The notes: generated by a model from the sequence alone, not told the origin. A stretch of 64,000 nt of DNA from Parvibaculaceae bacterium Mf 1.05b.01 (GCA_000509225.1 BAOK01000001.1:1798001-1862000); one strand, 5' to 3'. Shown: positions 51,525 to 61,160, counted from the stretch's first letter. Numbers and translations are program-made.

Positions 51525-51540
51525 GGTGTGTCCAAACACC
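51525..51540. terminator. short hairpin between convergent genes
   Basis: GGTGT-GTCCAA-ACACC followed by TTT on the plus strand, lying in the 26-bp gap between the PLP enzyme and HxlR stop codons. The stem is short, so it is a weak or bidirectional terminator candidate. Confidence 0.4.
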
Positions 51541-51548
51541 TTTGCGGC

Positions 51549-51956
51549 CTAGAGCTCGGCCAAAAAGGCTGAAATCATACCCTCACGGTCTTCCGCCAGT
51601 GTTTTGCGGAACGGTTTTGGCGTATTCGTAAGCCTGTCATGCTTCGCGCTCCACGCTGTGATCTCCAGCATGACCGGCATCAGGTCTTTACCCTTCTCTG
51701 TCAGTCGATAGTTAAGCTTTGACCTATTCGCTTCGTCTTCGGATTTTTCGACAATCCCATGTTCTTCCAGCCTTTTGAGTCTGTCAGACAATATGTTGGT
51801 TGCGATCTTTTCGTCCGACTTAAGAAACTCACGGAAGTTAGATTTCCCCTTGAACATCAGATCACGGACGATCAGTAGCGTCCATTTGTCGCCGAACGTT
51901 TCTAGGACGAAATTGATGGGGCAATGGGACCGATATTTTGCGGATGTCTGGGCCAT
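51549..51956 (-). CDS. HxlR-family transcriptional regulator
   Basis: A 135-residue winged-helix regulator. CPINFVLETFGDKWTLLIVRDLMFKGKSNFREF is the HxlR hallmark, with recognition helix around NILSDRLKRLEEHGI and wing SKLNYRLTEKG. Cysteine 12 matches the conserved redox-sensing cysteine of many family members. It is divergently arranged with the membrane protein gene at 52,063, and the gap holds two copies of one palindrome that is probably its operator, so it likely controls itself and that neighbour. Confidence 0.92.
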   Translation of the reverse strand: MAQTSAKYRSHCPINFVLETFGDKWTLLIVRDLMFKGKSNFREFLKSDEKIATNILSDRLKRLEEHGIVEKSEDEANRSKLNYRLTEKGKDLMPVMLEITAWSAKHDRLTNTPKPFRKTLAEDREGMISAFLAEL

Positions 51957-51975
51957 GACGAAAATCTATCTTAAG

Positions 51976-52025
51976 TAGTTGCATTTTGCAATCTCCTGGA
52001 TCATTGTGATTGCATTTCGCAATCA
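51976..52025. promoter_or_regulatory. twin palindromic operator, probable HxlR sites
   Basis: Two 13-bp copies of TTGCATTTYGCAA, at 51,979-51,991 and 52,010-52,022, centre to centre 31 bp, close to three helical turns. Flanks extend the symmetry: the second copy is a 19-bp perfect dyad TGATTGC-ATTTC-GCAATCA. They sit 23 bp upstream of the HxlR start codon and 40 bp upstream of the divergent gene, the expected place for an autoregulated switch. Confidence 0.8.
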
Positions 52026-52062
52026 CTTAGATGCGCCAACTGGGCGCATGCACGAGGCTCTA

Positions 52063-52692
52063 ATGAAACGAAACGACAAATCGCGCTCCATCGGCCTTGG
52101 TGCCGGAGTCCTGGTCTTTTTCTCTATGATTTATTGGTACTCTTGGAGCACCTATCCGCTAACCCAAGACGAAATCGATGCTTATCTGGATACCATCGCT
52201 GCCCAGGACCACGTTGTTGGCCGCGAACATGATCTCCGGTCTCTGAGGCAATTTCTGGAAGAAGATGACGGCCAACCCTTTTACACCGTGAATCTCTACA
52301 AGTTTTTTGAGCAAGCAGACTATGACAGTGACGCCCCTTTTGGGGGCACGGGTCGCGAAGCATTCGACAGGTTCAGCAGTGTGATGATCCGATTGCTAGC
52401 GGAACGCGCCTCCCATCCTATCTTTGGCAGCGATTGGGTGTTTAATGATGGCACCGACTGGGACCGCCTCGTTATTGTCCGCTATCGAAGCCGTCGCGAT
52501 ATTGTCGATATTTTTGCCAGCGAGGCTTTCGAAGCAGCATCCGTTCACAAATGGGCCGGACTACGCGAAAATGGACGGATGCTGGTCCAGGGGCTGCATA
52601 TACCTGCAGCCTATCTGCCGGTCGCCATACTTGCTCTTTTCACCGCTATCTTGGTGACACTCATCACTAGGGCCCTTACACGCCGCAGTTGA
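52063..52692 (+). CDS. membrane-anchored hypothetical protein
   Basis: A 209-residue protein with one hydrophobic helix near residues 8-27 and another at the C-terminus (about 180-203), leaving a polar domain of about 150 residues between. The domain contains FYTVNLYKFFEQADY and a later WDRLVIVRYRSRRDIVDI, which recalls the DUF1330/dimeric alpha-beta barrel pattern, but I am not certain. ATG 52,063 has CGAGG at 6 nt; an upstream ATG at 52,048 lies before that site. It is divergent from HxlR and downstream of its probable operators, so it is the likely regulated target. Confidence 0.7.
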   Translation: MKRNDKSRSIGLGAGVLVFFSMIYWYSWSTYPLTQDEIDAYLDTIAAQDHVVGREHDLRSLRQFLEEDDGQPFYTVNLYKFFEQADYDSDAPFGGTGREAFDRFSSVMIRLLAERASHPIFGSDWVFNDGTDWDRLVIVRYRSRRDIVDIFASEAFEAASVHKWAGLRENGRMLVQGLHIPAAYLPVAILALFTAILVTLITRALTRRS

Positions 52693-52790
52693 CCCGTCTT
52701 GACAGCATTGAGGGCGCGATGGGCGGAGTTCCACCACCGCCCCTCGATAGTTGCCCTTTCAAGGCAATCGAAGCGTCCCCATGAGAGGTC

Positions 52791-53189
52791 CTACATAGCT
52801 GCGGTGAGCGTGTAGAGGAGCATGCCTGCTGCGCCGACACCTGCACCTATTGTTCCCAACGCACCAATGGGCCTGAAGGGCATGCCCGATCCGGACGTGC
52901 TCAGCGCAATTGCATGGGAAATGCGAGCCACCAAAAACACACCACCAATCCAAGTAACAATAGTGGCGCTGCCGCCGGTCATTTCCAGGAGACCTAAGAG
53001 GATGAGAAAAATTGGGGCATTCTCAGCCAGATTTCCGTGCCGACGCATCTTGCGGAGCAGCACCTCATTGCCACCGTCCCCTAAGCTTACGCCAGCAGGA
53101 CCGCGGGCCAGGCCGACGGTCAACATCAATGCATATTGCATAAGACCCAAAATGACCGCGACAAAGGCCGTTGTGACGGGAAATTCCAT
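52791..53189 (-). CDS. MAPEG-family membrane protein
   Basis: A 132-residue protein with four hydrophobic helices. RKMRRHGNLAENAPIFLILLGLLE is the core MAPEG signature (the N-E-x2-P glutathione-site region), and FLVARISHAIAL the later helix motif. The family includes microsomal glutathione transferases and many bacterial members of unknown substrate. Single-gene unit in the inner membrane. Confidence 0.9.
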   Translation of the reverse strand: MEFPVTTAFVAVILGLMQYALMLTVGLARGPAGVSLGDGGNEVLLRKMRRHGNLAENAPIFLILLGLLEMTGGSATIVTWIGGVFLVARISHAIALSTSGSGMPFRPIGALGTIGAGVGAAGMLLYTLTAAM

Positions 53190-53475
53190 GCTTTTTCTCC
53201 ATAATTTGGCTGATTCACCCCAAGATGGGCCCAGTGTCCTTTGGAATCCATAGGTGGCGATAGGCTGAATCTGAACCAGGCTGGTGCTTTTTTGGGCCTT
53301 GTCATATTTTATTGAAATATTTGTCTTGAAACTTTTGTGCAGTGCACATATCTAGGGTTCAAGAGTAAGAAACTGACAAACAGTCATTCCCCCAACAGGA
53401 ACGCTCTTGGCGGGCAAAGTACCGCTAACCCTTTGATCTTGGAGAAAGATCATAATTACAGCTAACCTGAAGCAG
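53190..53475. other. 286-bp gene-poor stretch
   Basis: Nothing coding is supported here. The stretch near 53,305-53,345 is AT-rich (ATTTTATTGAAATATTTG), a possible promoter zone for the small gene at 53,476. No repeat or RNA gene recognised. Confidence 0.4.
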
Positions 53476-53655
53476 ATGAAAACAGATACCGACCAGCCGT
53501 TCGGCCAACCATTCGCATACGCGAAAGAAATGGTTACCGAGCGACTGAAGTCCCTTGGCATTGAAGACGCGACTGACCTCGCTACCAGCATTGGTTACCT
53601 CGTCGTCGGCGCTTACGGGATCACCATGATCCTCAACCTGACGGTTAATTACTAA
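53476..53655 (+). CDS. small hydrophobic-tailed hypothetical protein (59 aa)
   Basis: A 59-residue open frame from ATG to TAA, unrecognised. The N-terminal 38 residues are polar with a run of charged residues in KEMVTERLKSLG, and residues about 39-56 (IGYLVVGAYGITMILNL) form one hydrophobic helix, the pattern of a small single-span or phasin-tail-like protein. Coding bias toward G/C at third positions and a following series of hairpins support a real gene. The ribosome-binding site is weak. It stands alone between MAPEG and MBL genes. Confidence 0.55.
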   Translation: MKTDTDQPFGQPFAYAKEMVTERLKSLGIEDATDLATSIGYLVVGAYGITMILNLTVNY

Positions 53656-53671
53656 GACCAACCGTCCTGAT

Positions 53672-53762
53672 CCCGGGGTCAAACCCGGAAGTCCACTTGA
53701 GGTGGACATGCTCGTAGCCCCCACTTGAGCGCGGCACCGGCGATCCCCCCGTCGCCGGTGCC
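53672..53762 (+). terminator. three successive hairpins after small ORF
   Basis: Downstream of the 59-residue gene: CCGGG/CCCGG (53,673-53,688), GTCCAC/GTGGAC (53,691-53,707) and a strong one, GGCACCGGCGA/TCGCCGGTGCC with 8-nt loop (53,733-53,762). The last has perfect 11-bp arms and is a probable transcription end, though no T tract follows. Confidence 0.6.
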
Positions 53763-53841
53763 CATATTCGCTTGAAGACATTCAGTCGACCGGTCATTCT
53801 GCGCCCAAATTTGTTACAGACAATCTTGGGAGCCAGATCAG

Positions 53842-54744
53842 ATGGCCGTTGCGATCCCCTTTGTGCGTGAAATTGACATTGATTATGGGCGCGTGGACCA
53901 AGTGAGCCCGCTTGTCCGGCGGGTGACAGCCAACAATCCTGGCGGCTTCACCTATATGGGCACCGGCACCTACATCATCGGCAAGGGCACGGTCGCCGTG
54001 ATTGACCCCGGTCCGAATGATCAAGCGCACATCGACGCGCTCCTAAAAGCTGTCGAGGGTGAGACGGTCAGCCACATCCTGATTACCCATTGTCATATGG
54101 ACCATTCGCCTGCCGCCGCCGCCTTCAAAGCGGCAACAGGTGCGAAGACATATGCCTATGGTCCCCACGGGTCTGGCCAACCAAAGGACTCCGTGCAGAT
54201 CGAAGAAGGGGCAGACAGAGACTTCACGCCCGACATTGAGGTGCGCCATGGCGATGTTCTGGAAGGTCCAGGGTGGAGCGTGGAGTGCGTTTTTACGCCT
54301 GGCCACACTTCCAACCATATGAGCTTCGCCCTGCGAGAAGAAAAAGCGCTGTTCACCGGCGACCATGTCATGGGCTGGTCAACAAGTATCGTCAGCCCTC
54401 CAGATGGTGACATGGCAACCTATATTGCCTCTCTGGAACTGCTACTCGATCGTGACGATGAGCTTTACTGGCCAACGCATGGCCCGGCCATAACAGAGCC
54501 GAAGCCCTTCGTTCGTTCGTTCATTGCCCATCGCGAGGATCGTGAACGCCAGATTGTCGAACAGATCAGTGCCGGGCGAACTACAATCGCCGACATGGTG
54601 CCTGTGATGTACGAAGCGACGGACAAGCGTTTGCACCCGGCGGCTGCCCGGTCCGTGCTGTCGCACGTAATTAAGATGGTTGCTGATGGGAAGCTTGCCT
54701 GCGACGGCGAGCCCTCGCTTAGCTCGGCGTATCGGTTGTCCTGA
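53842..54744 (+). CDS. MBL-fold metallo-hydrolase, LACTB2-like
   Basis: A 300-residue metallo-beta-lactamase-fold protein. TYIIGKGTVAVIDPG opens the fold, ITHCHMDHSPAA is the HxHxDH motif, TPGHTSNHMSF and TGDHVMGW supply further ligands, and WPTHGPAI the last histidine. The C-terminal 70 residues form a winged-helix-like tail (MVPVMYEATDKRLHPAAARSVLSHV) typical of LACTB2/YcbL-type hydrolases. Physiological substrate unknown. GGGAG precedes the ATG. The last 26 bp overlap the convergent AHSA1 gene. Confidence 0.88.
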   Translation: MAVAIPFVREIDIDYGRVDQVSPLVRRVTANNPGGFTYMGTGTYIIGKGTVAVIDPGPNDQAHIDALLKAVEGETVSHILITHCHMDHSPAAAAFKAATGAKTYAYGPHGSGQPKDSVQIEEGADRDFTPDIEVRHGDVLEGPGWSVECVFTPGHTSNHMSFALREEKALFTGDHVMGWSTSIVSPPDGDMATYIASLELLLDRDDELYWPTHGPAITEPKPFVRSFIAHREDRERQIVEQISAGRTTIADMVPVMYEATDKRLHPAAARSVLSHVIKMVADGKLACDGEPSLSSAYRLS

Positions 54745-55210
54745 TCTCGCGCGGTTTTCCGTCGAGGAAATCCTGAAGATTGTCGAAGGTCCCGTTCCAT
54801 CCATCCTGGTGACCGTCCCGATCGGCCTTGCTGGTGAGCATGGCCTGATGCAGGTGCACCTTCGTGCCGGCTTGTACATCTTCAAAAGTGACAGTCACAG
54901 TCGACTCGTGTGATCGGGTGCCCTCAATGGTCCAGCCCCAAGTAAAGACCATCCTGTCTGTCGGCGATATCTCCTTAAAGACACCACTTACTATGTGCTG
55001 CGAGCCGGAGGGCGCCCCCATCACGACCCGCCACTCGCCGCCCTCGACCACGTTAAAATCATGTTCGGGGAGTGAGAAGCCTTTGGGTCCCCACCAGGCA
55101 CTCAAATGCTGGGGGGTACTCCAGGCTTTAAAGACGCGGTCTCTGGGTGCTTTAAAAATGCGGGTGATCTCAAGCGTGAGGTCCTGTTCATTCGCAGATG
55201 CCATAGCCAT
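54719..55210 (-). CDS. AHSA1/SRPBCC-domain protein
   Basis: A 163-residue START-like protein. LTLEITRIFKAPRDRVFKAWSTPQHLSAWWGPKGF is the AHSA1/CalC signature, and TVTVTFEDV with WNGTFDNLQDFL the C-terminal part. Such proteins bind small hydrophobic ligands and very often sit directly behind an ArsR regulator gene, as here (1 bp after it). The pair would be co-transcribed from the promoter at 55,580-55,630. Confidence 0.92.
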   Translation of the reverse strand: MAMASANEQDLTLEITRIFKAPRDRVFKAWSTPQHLSAWWGPKGFSLPEHDFNVVEGGEWRVVMGAPSGSQHIVSGVFKEISPTDRMVFTWGWTIEGTRSHESTVTVTFEDVQAGTKVHLHQAMLTSKADRDGHQDGWNGTFDNLQDFLDGKPREIRTTDTPS

Positions 55211-55211
55211 G

Positions 55212-55571
55212 TCAGGCGCCCCCGTCTTTGTCGTCTAGGTCTTCGCTTTTTGCCAGAAATTCATCGAGGCGCTCAAAGCCGTCTTCCCAGAAGACAGCAA
55301 TTTGGGCCATGAAAGCTTTTGCTTCTTTCAATCCGCCAGGCGTTAAGCGACAGCGCCGACGCTGAGCATCGACTTGGCGTACGATGAGGCCCGCATTCTC
55401 CAGGACCTTCAGATGGTTGGAAATAGCCGGCATACTGATGTCGAAGGGCTCGGCTAACTCGCCAACGGTCGCTTCGCTTCTCGACAGCCGCGCCAATATT
55501 GCGCGACGGGTTGGGTCAGCCAGTGCACCGAATGCCTGGCTCAACTGATCACGTGCCATCGTCATATCCAA
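55212..55571 (-). CDS. ArsR-family transcriptional regulator
   Basis: A 119-residue winged-helix repressor. FGALADPTRRAILARLSRSEATVGELAEPFDISMPAISNHLKVLENAGLIVR holds the HTH, with recognition helix at MPAISNHLKVL. No CxC metal site of ArsR/SmtB metal sensors is present, so it likely senses something other than arsenite. It is the first gene of a two-gene unit with AHSA1; an AT-rich dyad upstream is a candidate operator. Confidence 0.93.
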   Translation of the reverse strand: MDMTMARDQLSQAFGALADPTRRAILARLSRSEATVGELAEPFDISMPAISNHLKVLENAGLIVRQVDAQRRRCRLTPGGLKEAKAFMAQIAVFWEDGFERLDEFLAKSEDLDDKDGGA

Positions 55572-55601
55572 GGTTAGAGGCCGTGCTGTTACCGGCCTTT
55601 A

Positions 55602-55623
55602 ATTAAACAATTACTTATTTAAT
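55602..55623. promoter_or_regulatory. candidate ArsR operator / AT-rich promoter
   Basis: Inverted repeat ATTAAA ... TTTAAT, 22 bp across, about 30 bp upstream of the ArsR start codon in an otherwise G+C-rich region. Place and symmetry fit an ArsR-type autoregulatory site overlapping its promoter. Confidence 0.45.
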
Positions 55624-55675
55624 AAGGCTGGCGATGCATTACAACCCCGGAGACTGGCCGCAAGAGAGGGAGCGA

Positions 55676-56407
55676 CTAGCCCTTGAGCTCATCCCTAAAG
55701 GCGCGGATCCGTGCGGCATTTGCCCCAAGGTCGCTTTCACCAACTCTTGAGACCGAGCGGACATCAATGAGTGCTGCGCCATTTTCGTCACGTACGCGAA
55801 TGACGATGTCATCCTTAAAGCCCATAAGCGCCGTGGTATCGGTGGCCTCGATCCGTCCTTCTTCGACAGCGACAGAGACAATTTCCCAGCCCAGTGCCTG
55901 AGCGGCGGTCAAGGCGTCCTCAAAGGCGGCACCTGGATGACGGTCCAACAGGATGGGTTGAATGTCCGGATAGGCTGCCTGCTGAAGCTCGGCCAAGTTG
56001 TCAGGGCTTGAGCGATCCAACGGATTGTGCGCCGGCGTGCGATGAGCCCGTACAGCCACAAATACCGGCGGATCGGTGAGATCCGTTGTGATGTCGTGGA
56101 TTGGTGGAACAGCGGATCCGTTCATGATTGCGGCACCGACAGGTGCCACGATTGCGAGACTGAGGAAGATGGCTGCAACCGCAATCCCTCTGCCGCTTTT
56201 GTCCGACGTCAGTGTGATGACCAGCCCCACAATGGACAACAGGATTGCGATGACGCCGACGATGAAGCCGCCGCCAAGACCCGCAAACAGAGCAATGGGG
56301 AGCGGCATGATTCCGAGGCGAAGCCCCAGAACTGCTATAACAGCGATAACCACTGAAAAGAGCGCCAGCCGGAACCCCCAGCTTACTAGTGCCGACCGAT
56401 CGCCCAT
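55676..56407 (-). CDS. DUF1499 domain membrane protein
   Basis: A 243-residue protein with three hydrophobic helices in the first 115 residues and a soluble C-terminal DUF1499 domain. RIEATDTTALMGFKDDIVIRVR and SRVGESDLGANAARIRAF are the domain signatures. Function of DUF1499 proteins is not known; they are common in alphaproteobacteria and marine bacteria. It precedes the ArsR unit on the same strand after 105 bp. Confidence 0.88.
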   Translation of the reverse strand: MGDRSALVSWGFRLALFSVVIAVIAVLGLRLGIMPLPIALFAGLGGGFIVGVIAILLSIVGLVITLTSDKSGRGIAVAAIFLSLAIVAPVGAAIMNGSAVPPIHDITTDLTDPPVFVAVRAHRTPAHNPLDRSSPDNLAELQQAAYPDIQPILLDRHPGAAFEDALTAAQALGWEIVSVAVEEGRIEATDTTALMGFKDDIVIRVRDENGAALIDVRSVSRVGESDLGANAARIRAFRDELKG

Positions 56408-56452
56408 TTTCGTATCCCCTTTGCCTCAGTTTCGGTGCCAACCCGCAGCGTA

Positions 56453-58093
56453 TTACTCCGCTGCTGTTGCCGTTGGTAGTGTGTAGTCTTTGAACTGCTC
56501 ACGCAGTGTCAGTTTCTGGATTTTGCCTGTCGCTGTATGCGGAATTTCATCCACGAACACAACATCATCGGGCATCCACCATTTAGCGATCTTGCCATCC
56601 ATATACTCAAGAACGCTCTCTTTTGTGAGACCGCTGCCTTCTTTCGGGATGACAATCAAAAGAGGACGTTCATCCCATTTCGGATGGAGGATGCCGATCA
56701 CCGCAGCCTCGACCACGTCTGGATGCCCAACGGCTGTGTTCTCCAGCTCGATAGATGAAATCCACTCACCGCCGGACTTGATAACGTCTTTTGCCCGGTC
56801 TGTGATCTGCATGAAACCAAGCGGATCCAGCGTAGCCACGTCGCCGGTATCAAACCAGCCGTCTTTATCCAGGATGTTTCCGCCCTCGCCCTTCAGATAG
56901 CCCCCGGCGACGGCTGGACCGCGCACCATCAGGTGACCAAAGGCGACACCGTCGCTGGGTAGATCATTACCGTCATCGTCGGTGATCTTCATCTCAACCG
57001 TATAGATCGCCCGCCCCTGTTTCACTTTAATGTCGAGCTGTTCTTCAAATGGCAATGTTTCCATGCCCGCTTTGAAGGACCCAAGCGTTCCCATGGGGCT
57101 CATTTCCGTCATGCCCCAGGCATGCATCACAGTGACATCATAATCGCGTTCGAACGTTTCGATCATGGAGCGCGGTGCGGCAGACCCACCGATAATCACT
57201 TTGGTCAGGTCTGGAAGCTTCACTTTGTTTGCTTCCAGATGCCCCAACAACATGAGCCAAACGGTTGGAACAGCCGCTGTTACCGTCACACGCTCGGTGC
57301 TCAGAAGTTCATAGATGCTTTCGCCGTCCATGTTCGCACCCGGCATCACAATCTTTGCCCCACTTGCAGGTGCAGAAAATGCAATTGCCCAGGCATTGGC
57401 GTGGAACATGGGCACCACCGGAAGAACAGTGTCTACCGAGCGCATGCCCATTGCGTCGGCGCCATTTGCCGCCAGCGCATGCAAAACGTTGGAACGGTGT
57501 GAATAAAGAACGCCCTTGGGATTGCCGGTTGTGCCACTTGTGTAGCAGAGGCCGCAGGCATCGTTTTCATCCACGTCCGCCCACTCAAAATTGCCATCTT
57601 CTGCTTCGACAATTTCTTCATAGCAATAGACGTTTTTGAGCTTGGTCTCAGGCATATGCTCCTTATCGGTCAGGATGATGAAACCCTTCACATCAGGCAG
57701 CGTATCCGCAACCGCCTCAATCACTGGCACGAAGGTCGTGTCGAAGAAGATGAACTGATCTTCGGCGTGATTGATGATGTAGGTGAGTTGCTCAGCAAAG
57801 AGGCGGGGATTAAGCGTGTGGCACACAGCCCCCATGCCCATAATGCCGTACCAGGCTTCCATATGGCGGTGGGTGTTCCAGGCCATGGTGGCAATCACGT
57901 CGCCCTGCTTCATGCCCAGTTTCTGGAGAGCCTGAGCACATTTGCGCGCCCGCAAATGGATATCTGAATAGGTGCAGCGGTGGATCGGTCCCTCGACGGT
58001 CCGTGTCACGATTTCACGCTCTGCGTGAAACCGGTTGGCGTGATCAATAATGCTCATCACCGTGAGCGGCCAGTCTTGCATCAGGCCTTTCAT
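56453..58093 (-). CDS. acyl-CoA synthetase, long/medium-chain or DmdB-like
   Basis: A 546-residue ANL-superfamily adenylating enzyme. [12 protein letters not shown] binds ATP phosphates, [10 protein letters not shown] and [12 protein letters not shown] are the A5/A7-type motifs, and [12 protein letters not shown] carries the catalytic lysine. The opening [20 protein letters not shown] resembles 3-methylmercaptopropionate-CoA ligases (DmdB) and medium/long-chain fatty acyl-CoA ligases, which I cannot separate by eye. It would activate a carboxylic acid for beta-oxidation and fits with the two nearby enoyl-CoA hydratases. Confidence 0.92.
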   Translation of the reverse strand: MKGLMQDWPLTVMSIIDHANRFHAEREIVTRTVEGPIHRCTYSDIHLRARKCAQALQKLGMKQGDVIATMAWNTHRHMEAWYGIMGMGAVCHTLNPRLFAEQLTYIINHAEDQFIFFDTTFVPVIEAVADTLPDVKGFIILTDKEHMPETKLKNVYCYEEIVEAEDGNFEWADVDENDACGLCYTSGTTGNPKGVLYSHRSNVLHALAANGADAMGMRSVDTVLPVVPMFHANAWAIAFSAPASGAKIVMPGANMDGESIYELLSTERVTVTAAVPTVWLMLLGHLEANKVKLPDLTKVIIGGSAAPRSMIETFERDYDVTVMHAWGMTEMSPMGTLGSFKAGMETLPFEEQLDIKVKQGRAIYTVEMKITDDDGNDLPSDGVAFGHLMVRGPAVAGGYLKGEGGNILDKDGWFDTGDVATLDPLGFMQITDRAKDVIKSGGEWISSIELENTAVGHPDVVEAAVIGILHPKWDERPLLIVIPKEGSGLTKESVLEYMDGKIAKWWMPDDVVFVDEIPHTATGKIQKLTLREQFKDYTLPTATAAE

Positions 58094-58257
58094 GGCTCTC
58101 TCTCCCTTAAGATTGTCGACTTTTTGCCGTTTGGAGAGAGTTTAGAGACTTCCGCGGCTCCAAACAACGCTTGGCGTGAAAGGGCCAATTACGCTTGCAG
58201 AAGGCCTCCAGACAGCTAGTCTCTTGGCCAACAAAAACACAAAAACTGGAGGCTGAG

Positions 58258-59718
58258 ATGACCAATTGGCATCACCAACCAGCATCAAGGCTGCTCGCTG
58301 CAATGGCCAAGGGAGAGGTGAGTTCTGTGGAGCTCACGGAGCATTTCCAAAGCCGCTTTGAGACCCAAAATGCCAAGGTTAATGCCGTTATCGCCACGAA
58401 TTTCGAGGGTGCTGCTGACAGAGCAAAACTGGCCGACGCAGCCCGCGCCAAGGGTGAAAACTGGGGACCGCTGCACGGTTTGCCTATGACCATTAAAGAC
58501 GCCCTGGAAGTTGTGGGCATGCCAGCTGTCGGCGGCGCGCCGATGTGGAAAGACCACCGCCCCACACAAAATGCGGATGCTGTTCAGCGCATCATTGATG
58601 CCGGTGCCGTGATTTTCGGGAAAACCAATGTGCCTTTTCTGTCAGGCGATCTTCAGACCTATAACGATGTCTACGGCACAACTAACAACCCGTGGGACGT
58701 GAATTGCGGCCCGGGCGGGTCGTCCGGCGGTGCCGCGGCGGCGCTTGCAGCGGGCCTGACCCCATTGGAACTTGGCAGTGACATTGGTGGATCGATCCGC
58801 ACGCCAGCTCATCTGTGTGGCGTTTATGGGCACAAGCCCACCTATGGGATTGTGTCAAAACGCGGCCACCTGCCTGGTCCTCCTGGCGCCCTATCAGAAA
58901 GCGATTTGTCAGTTGTGGGGCCATTGGGTCTCTGCGCGAACGATCTCGGTCTCCTGCTGGATGTGGTTGCCGGACCCAATGCAGCGTCGTCCGTTGGCTG
59001 GAACCTGTCGCTGCCGGAAGCCCGCGCGAAATCCCCGAAGGATCTGCGGGTCGCTGTCTGGCTTGATGATCCCTATTGCGATATCGATGCGCAGTCAGCG
59101 GCTCACATTACAAATGCAGCGAATGCGCTGAAAGATGCCGGTGCAAAAGTAGGTTTTGCGGCGCGACCTGACCTCACATTGGAGGAGATCACCGAATGCT
59201 ACCTCCTGCTGCTCCATTCCGTAGTGACGCGGGGCATGCCGCCAAAGGTTCAAGAGAAATGGTGCACCCTACTTGCCCAGGCAGCGCCAGATGCCAAGTC
59301 CCACGAAATTCTGCAAGCGCGCGGTGGGCTAATGAGCCATGGCGACTGGCTGGACTGGCACGAAACACGTGAACAGATTCGCGCCAAGTGGGCAGCCTTC
59401 TATCAAGATTGGGATGTTGTGCTGGCCCCCACACTTATGCGACCAGCCTTTCCCCACGACCATACACCAAGTTGGAGCAAGCGGACGCTTAGGGTGAACG
59501 GCAAAGAGCGCCACTATATGGACGTGCTTATTTGGGCCGGTCCTGCCGTCCTGTCCTATCTGCCCGCGTCGGTTGCGCCGGTTGGCCTGACAAATGAAGG
59601 CTTACCGGTTGGCGTGCAGATCATCGGTCCCTATCTTGAGGACAAGACGCCTATTGCAGTCGCCGGCATGATCGAAGAGCTGGTTGGCGGCTTTCGCGCG
59701 CCCCCTGATTTCTCATAA
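58258..59718 (+). CDS. amidase (amidase signature family)
   Basis: A 486-residue amidase-signature enzyme. The catalytic lysine is in [12 protein letters not shown], the first serine in [16 protein letters not shown], and the nucleophile serine in [13 protein letters not shown], giving the Ser-Ser-Lys triad. ATG 58,258 with GGAGG 6 nt upstream is a clear start. It hydrolyses an amide to a carboxylic acid and ammonia; substrate unknown. Followed after 55 bp by a transaminase gene on the same strand. Confidence 0.93.
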   Translation: MTNWHHQPASRLLAAMAKGEVSSVELTEHFQSRFETQNAKVNAVIATNFEGAADRAKLADAARAKGENWGPLHGLPMTIKDALEVVGMPAVGGAPMWKDHRPTQNADAVQRIIDAGAVIFGKTNVPFLSGDLQTYNDVYGTTNNPWDVNCGPGGSSGGAAAALAAGLTPLELGSDIGGSIRTPAHLCGVYGHKPTYGIVSKRGHLPGPPGALSESDLSVVGPLGLCANDLGLLLDVVAGPNAASSVGWNLSLPEARAKSPKDLRVAVWLDDPYCDIDAQSAAHITNAANALKDAGAKVGFAARPDLTLEEITECYLLLLHSVVTRGMPPKVQEKWCTLLAQAAPDAKSHEILQARGGLMSHGDWLDWHETREQIRAKWAAFYQDWDVVLAPTLMRPAFPHDHTPSWSKRTLRVNGKERHYMDVLIWAGPAVLSYLPASVAPVGLTNEGLPVGVQIIGPYLEDKTPIAVAGMIEELVGGFRAPPDFS

Positions 59719-59773
59719 GCCTCACTTCTGCTACACCACCGATACGATTTTTAACCGACAGGACCCCTCCTTC

Positions 59774-61156
59774 ATGTCCACGCTCAGCAATGCCGCTATT
59801 CGCGATATCGAAACCGTCATCCACCCTTACACAAATCTGGACGCCTTCCGGAAAACGGGTCCCCTTATCCTGGACCGAGGAGAAGGCATTCGCGTCTGGG
59901 ACACGGATGGGAATGAGTATATCGAGGGCATGGCGGGCCTGTGGTGCACGGCTCTGGGCTATTCTGAGCAGGAACTGATCGACGCGGCCACAGAGCAAAT
60001 GGGTCAGCTCCCTTTCACACACGTATTTAGTGGCAAGACTCACGAGAAAGCAGCAGAACTTGCGGAACGCATCAAGGCCATTGCGCCTCATGATGCATCG
60101 AAAGTGCTGTTCTGCGGTTCCGGTTCGGAAGCCAATGATCAGCAGATCAAGCTCGTCTGGTACTACAATAATGCCCGTGGCAAGCCAGAGAAGAAGAAGA
60201 TCATTTCCCGAATCCGGGGCTACCACGGTGTAACCGTCGCGTCAGCGAGCCTCACCGGCCTCCCTGCCAATCATGCAGACTTTGACCTCCCCCTCGACGG
60301 TATCTTGCACACCGATTGCCCGCATTATTATCGCTATGCAGAGCCTGGCGAAACCGAAGATGAGTTCACAACGCGCCTCGCGAACAATCTGGATGAAATG
60401 ATCCAGCGCGAGGGACCAGACACGATTGCCGCCTTCATCGCAGAGCCCATTATGGGGGCCGGTGGTGTCGTGATCCCGCCAGATGATTATTTCGCGAAAA
60501 TTCATGCGGTTCTCGACAAGTATGACATCTATGTCATTGCAGACGAAGTGATCTGCGGGTTCGGACGCACAGGCAACATGTTCGGGTCAGAGACATTTGG
60601 TCTGAAGCCTGACTCTATTTCCGTCGCTAAGGCTCTCTCTTCGGCCTATGTGCCGATCGGTGCCGTCACCGTGGAGGAAGACATGTATGAAGCCATGCTT
60701 GAGCAGAGCAAGAAGATCGGCACGTTCGGTCATGGTTTTACCTATACCGCGCACCCACTTGCAGCGGCCGTCGCCTGCAAGACGCTCGAAATTTACGAGA
60801 AACGCGACATTGTCAATCAGGTGCGCGGGCTCTCTCCAACCTTTGAAAAACGGGTTGCCGCGCTTGCCGATCATCCGCTGGTGGGCAACTCCCGCGCCAA
60901 GGGCCTGATCGGGGCTGTGGAACTTGTCGCAGACAAAGCGACCAAGCGCGCCTTTGATGCTTCGCAGGGTGTCGGCGTTGCCGCTCAGAACAATGCCCAA
61001 AAGCATGGACTCATTGTTCGCGCCATGGGCGGCGACATTGTTGCCTTCTGTCCGCCGCTTATCATTGATGACGCTCAAATCAACGAGATGTTCGACAAGT
61101 TCGAAAAAGGACTGGATGACACGGAAGCCTGGGTCACCAAAGAAGGCCTGCGCTAG
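59774..61156 (+). CDS. omega-amino acid/pyruvate-type aminotransferase (class III)
   Basis: A 460-residue class III PLP aminotransferase. GSGSEANDQQIKLVWYYNN binds cofactor, ADEVICGFGRTGNMFGSE is the class III motif with the aspartate, and SVAKALSSAYVPIGAV carries the PLP lysine. HPYTNLDAFRK near the start marks the omega-amino-acid:pyruvate transaminase group. ATG 59,774 is preferred; an earlier in-frame start at 59,684 would overlap the amidase. It may act after the amidase on an amine product. Confidence 0.92.
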   Translation: MSTLSNAAIRDIETVIHPYTNLDAFRKTGPLILDRGEGIRVWDTDGNEYIEGMAGLWCTALGYSEQELIDAATEQMGQLPFTHVFSGKTHEKAAELAERIKAIAPHDASKVLFCGSGSEANDQQIKLVWYYNNARGKPEKKKIISRIRGYHGVTVASASLTGLPANHADFDLPLDGILHTDCPHYYRYAEPGETEDEFTTRLANNLDEMIQREGPDTIAAFIAEPIMGAGGVVIPPDDYFAKIHAVLDKYDIYVIADEVICGFGRTGNMFGSETFGLKPDSISVAKALSSAYVPIGAVTVEEDMYEAMLEQSKKIGTFGHGFTYTAHPLAAAVACKTLEIYEKRDIVNQVRGLSPTFEKRVAALADHPLVGNSRAKGLIGAVELVADKATKRAFDASQGVGVAAQNNAQKHGLIVRAMGGDIVAFCPPLIIDDAQINEMFDKFEKGLDDTEAWVTKEGLR

Positions 61157-61160
61157 GCTC

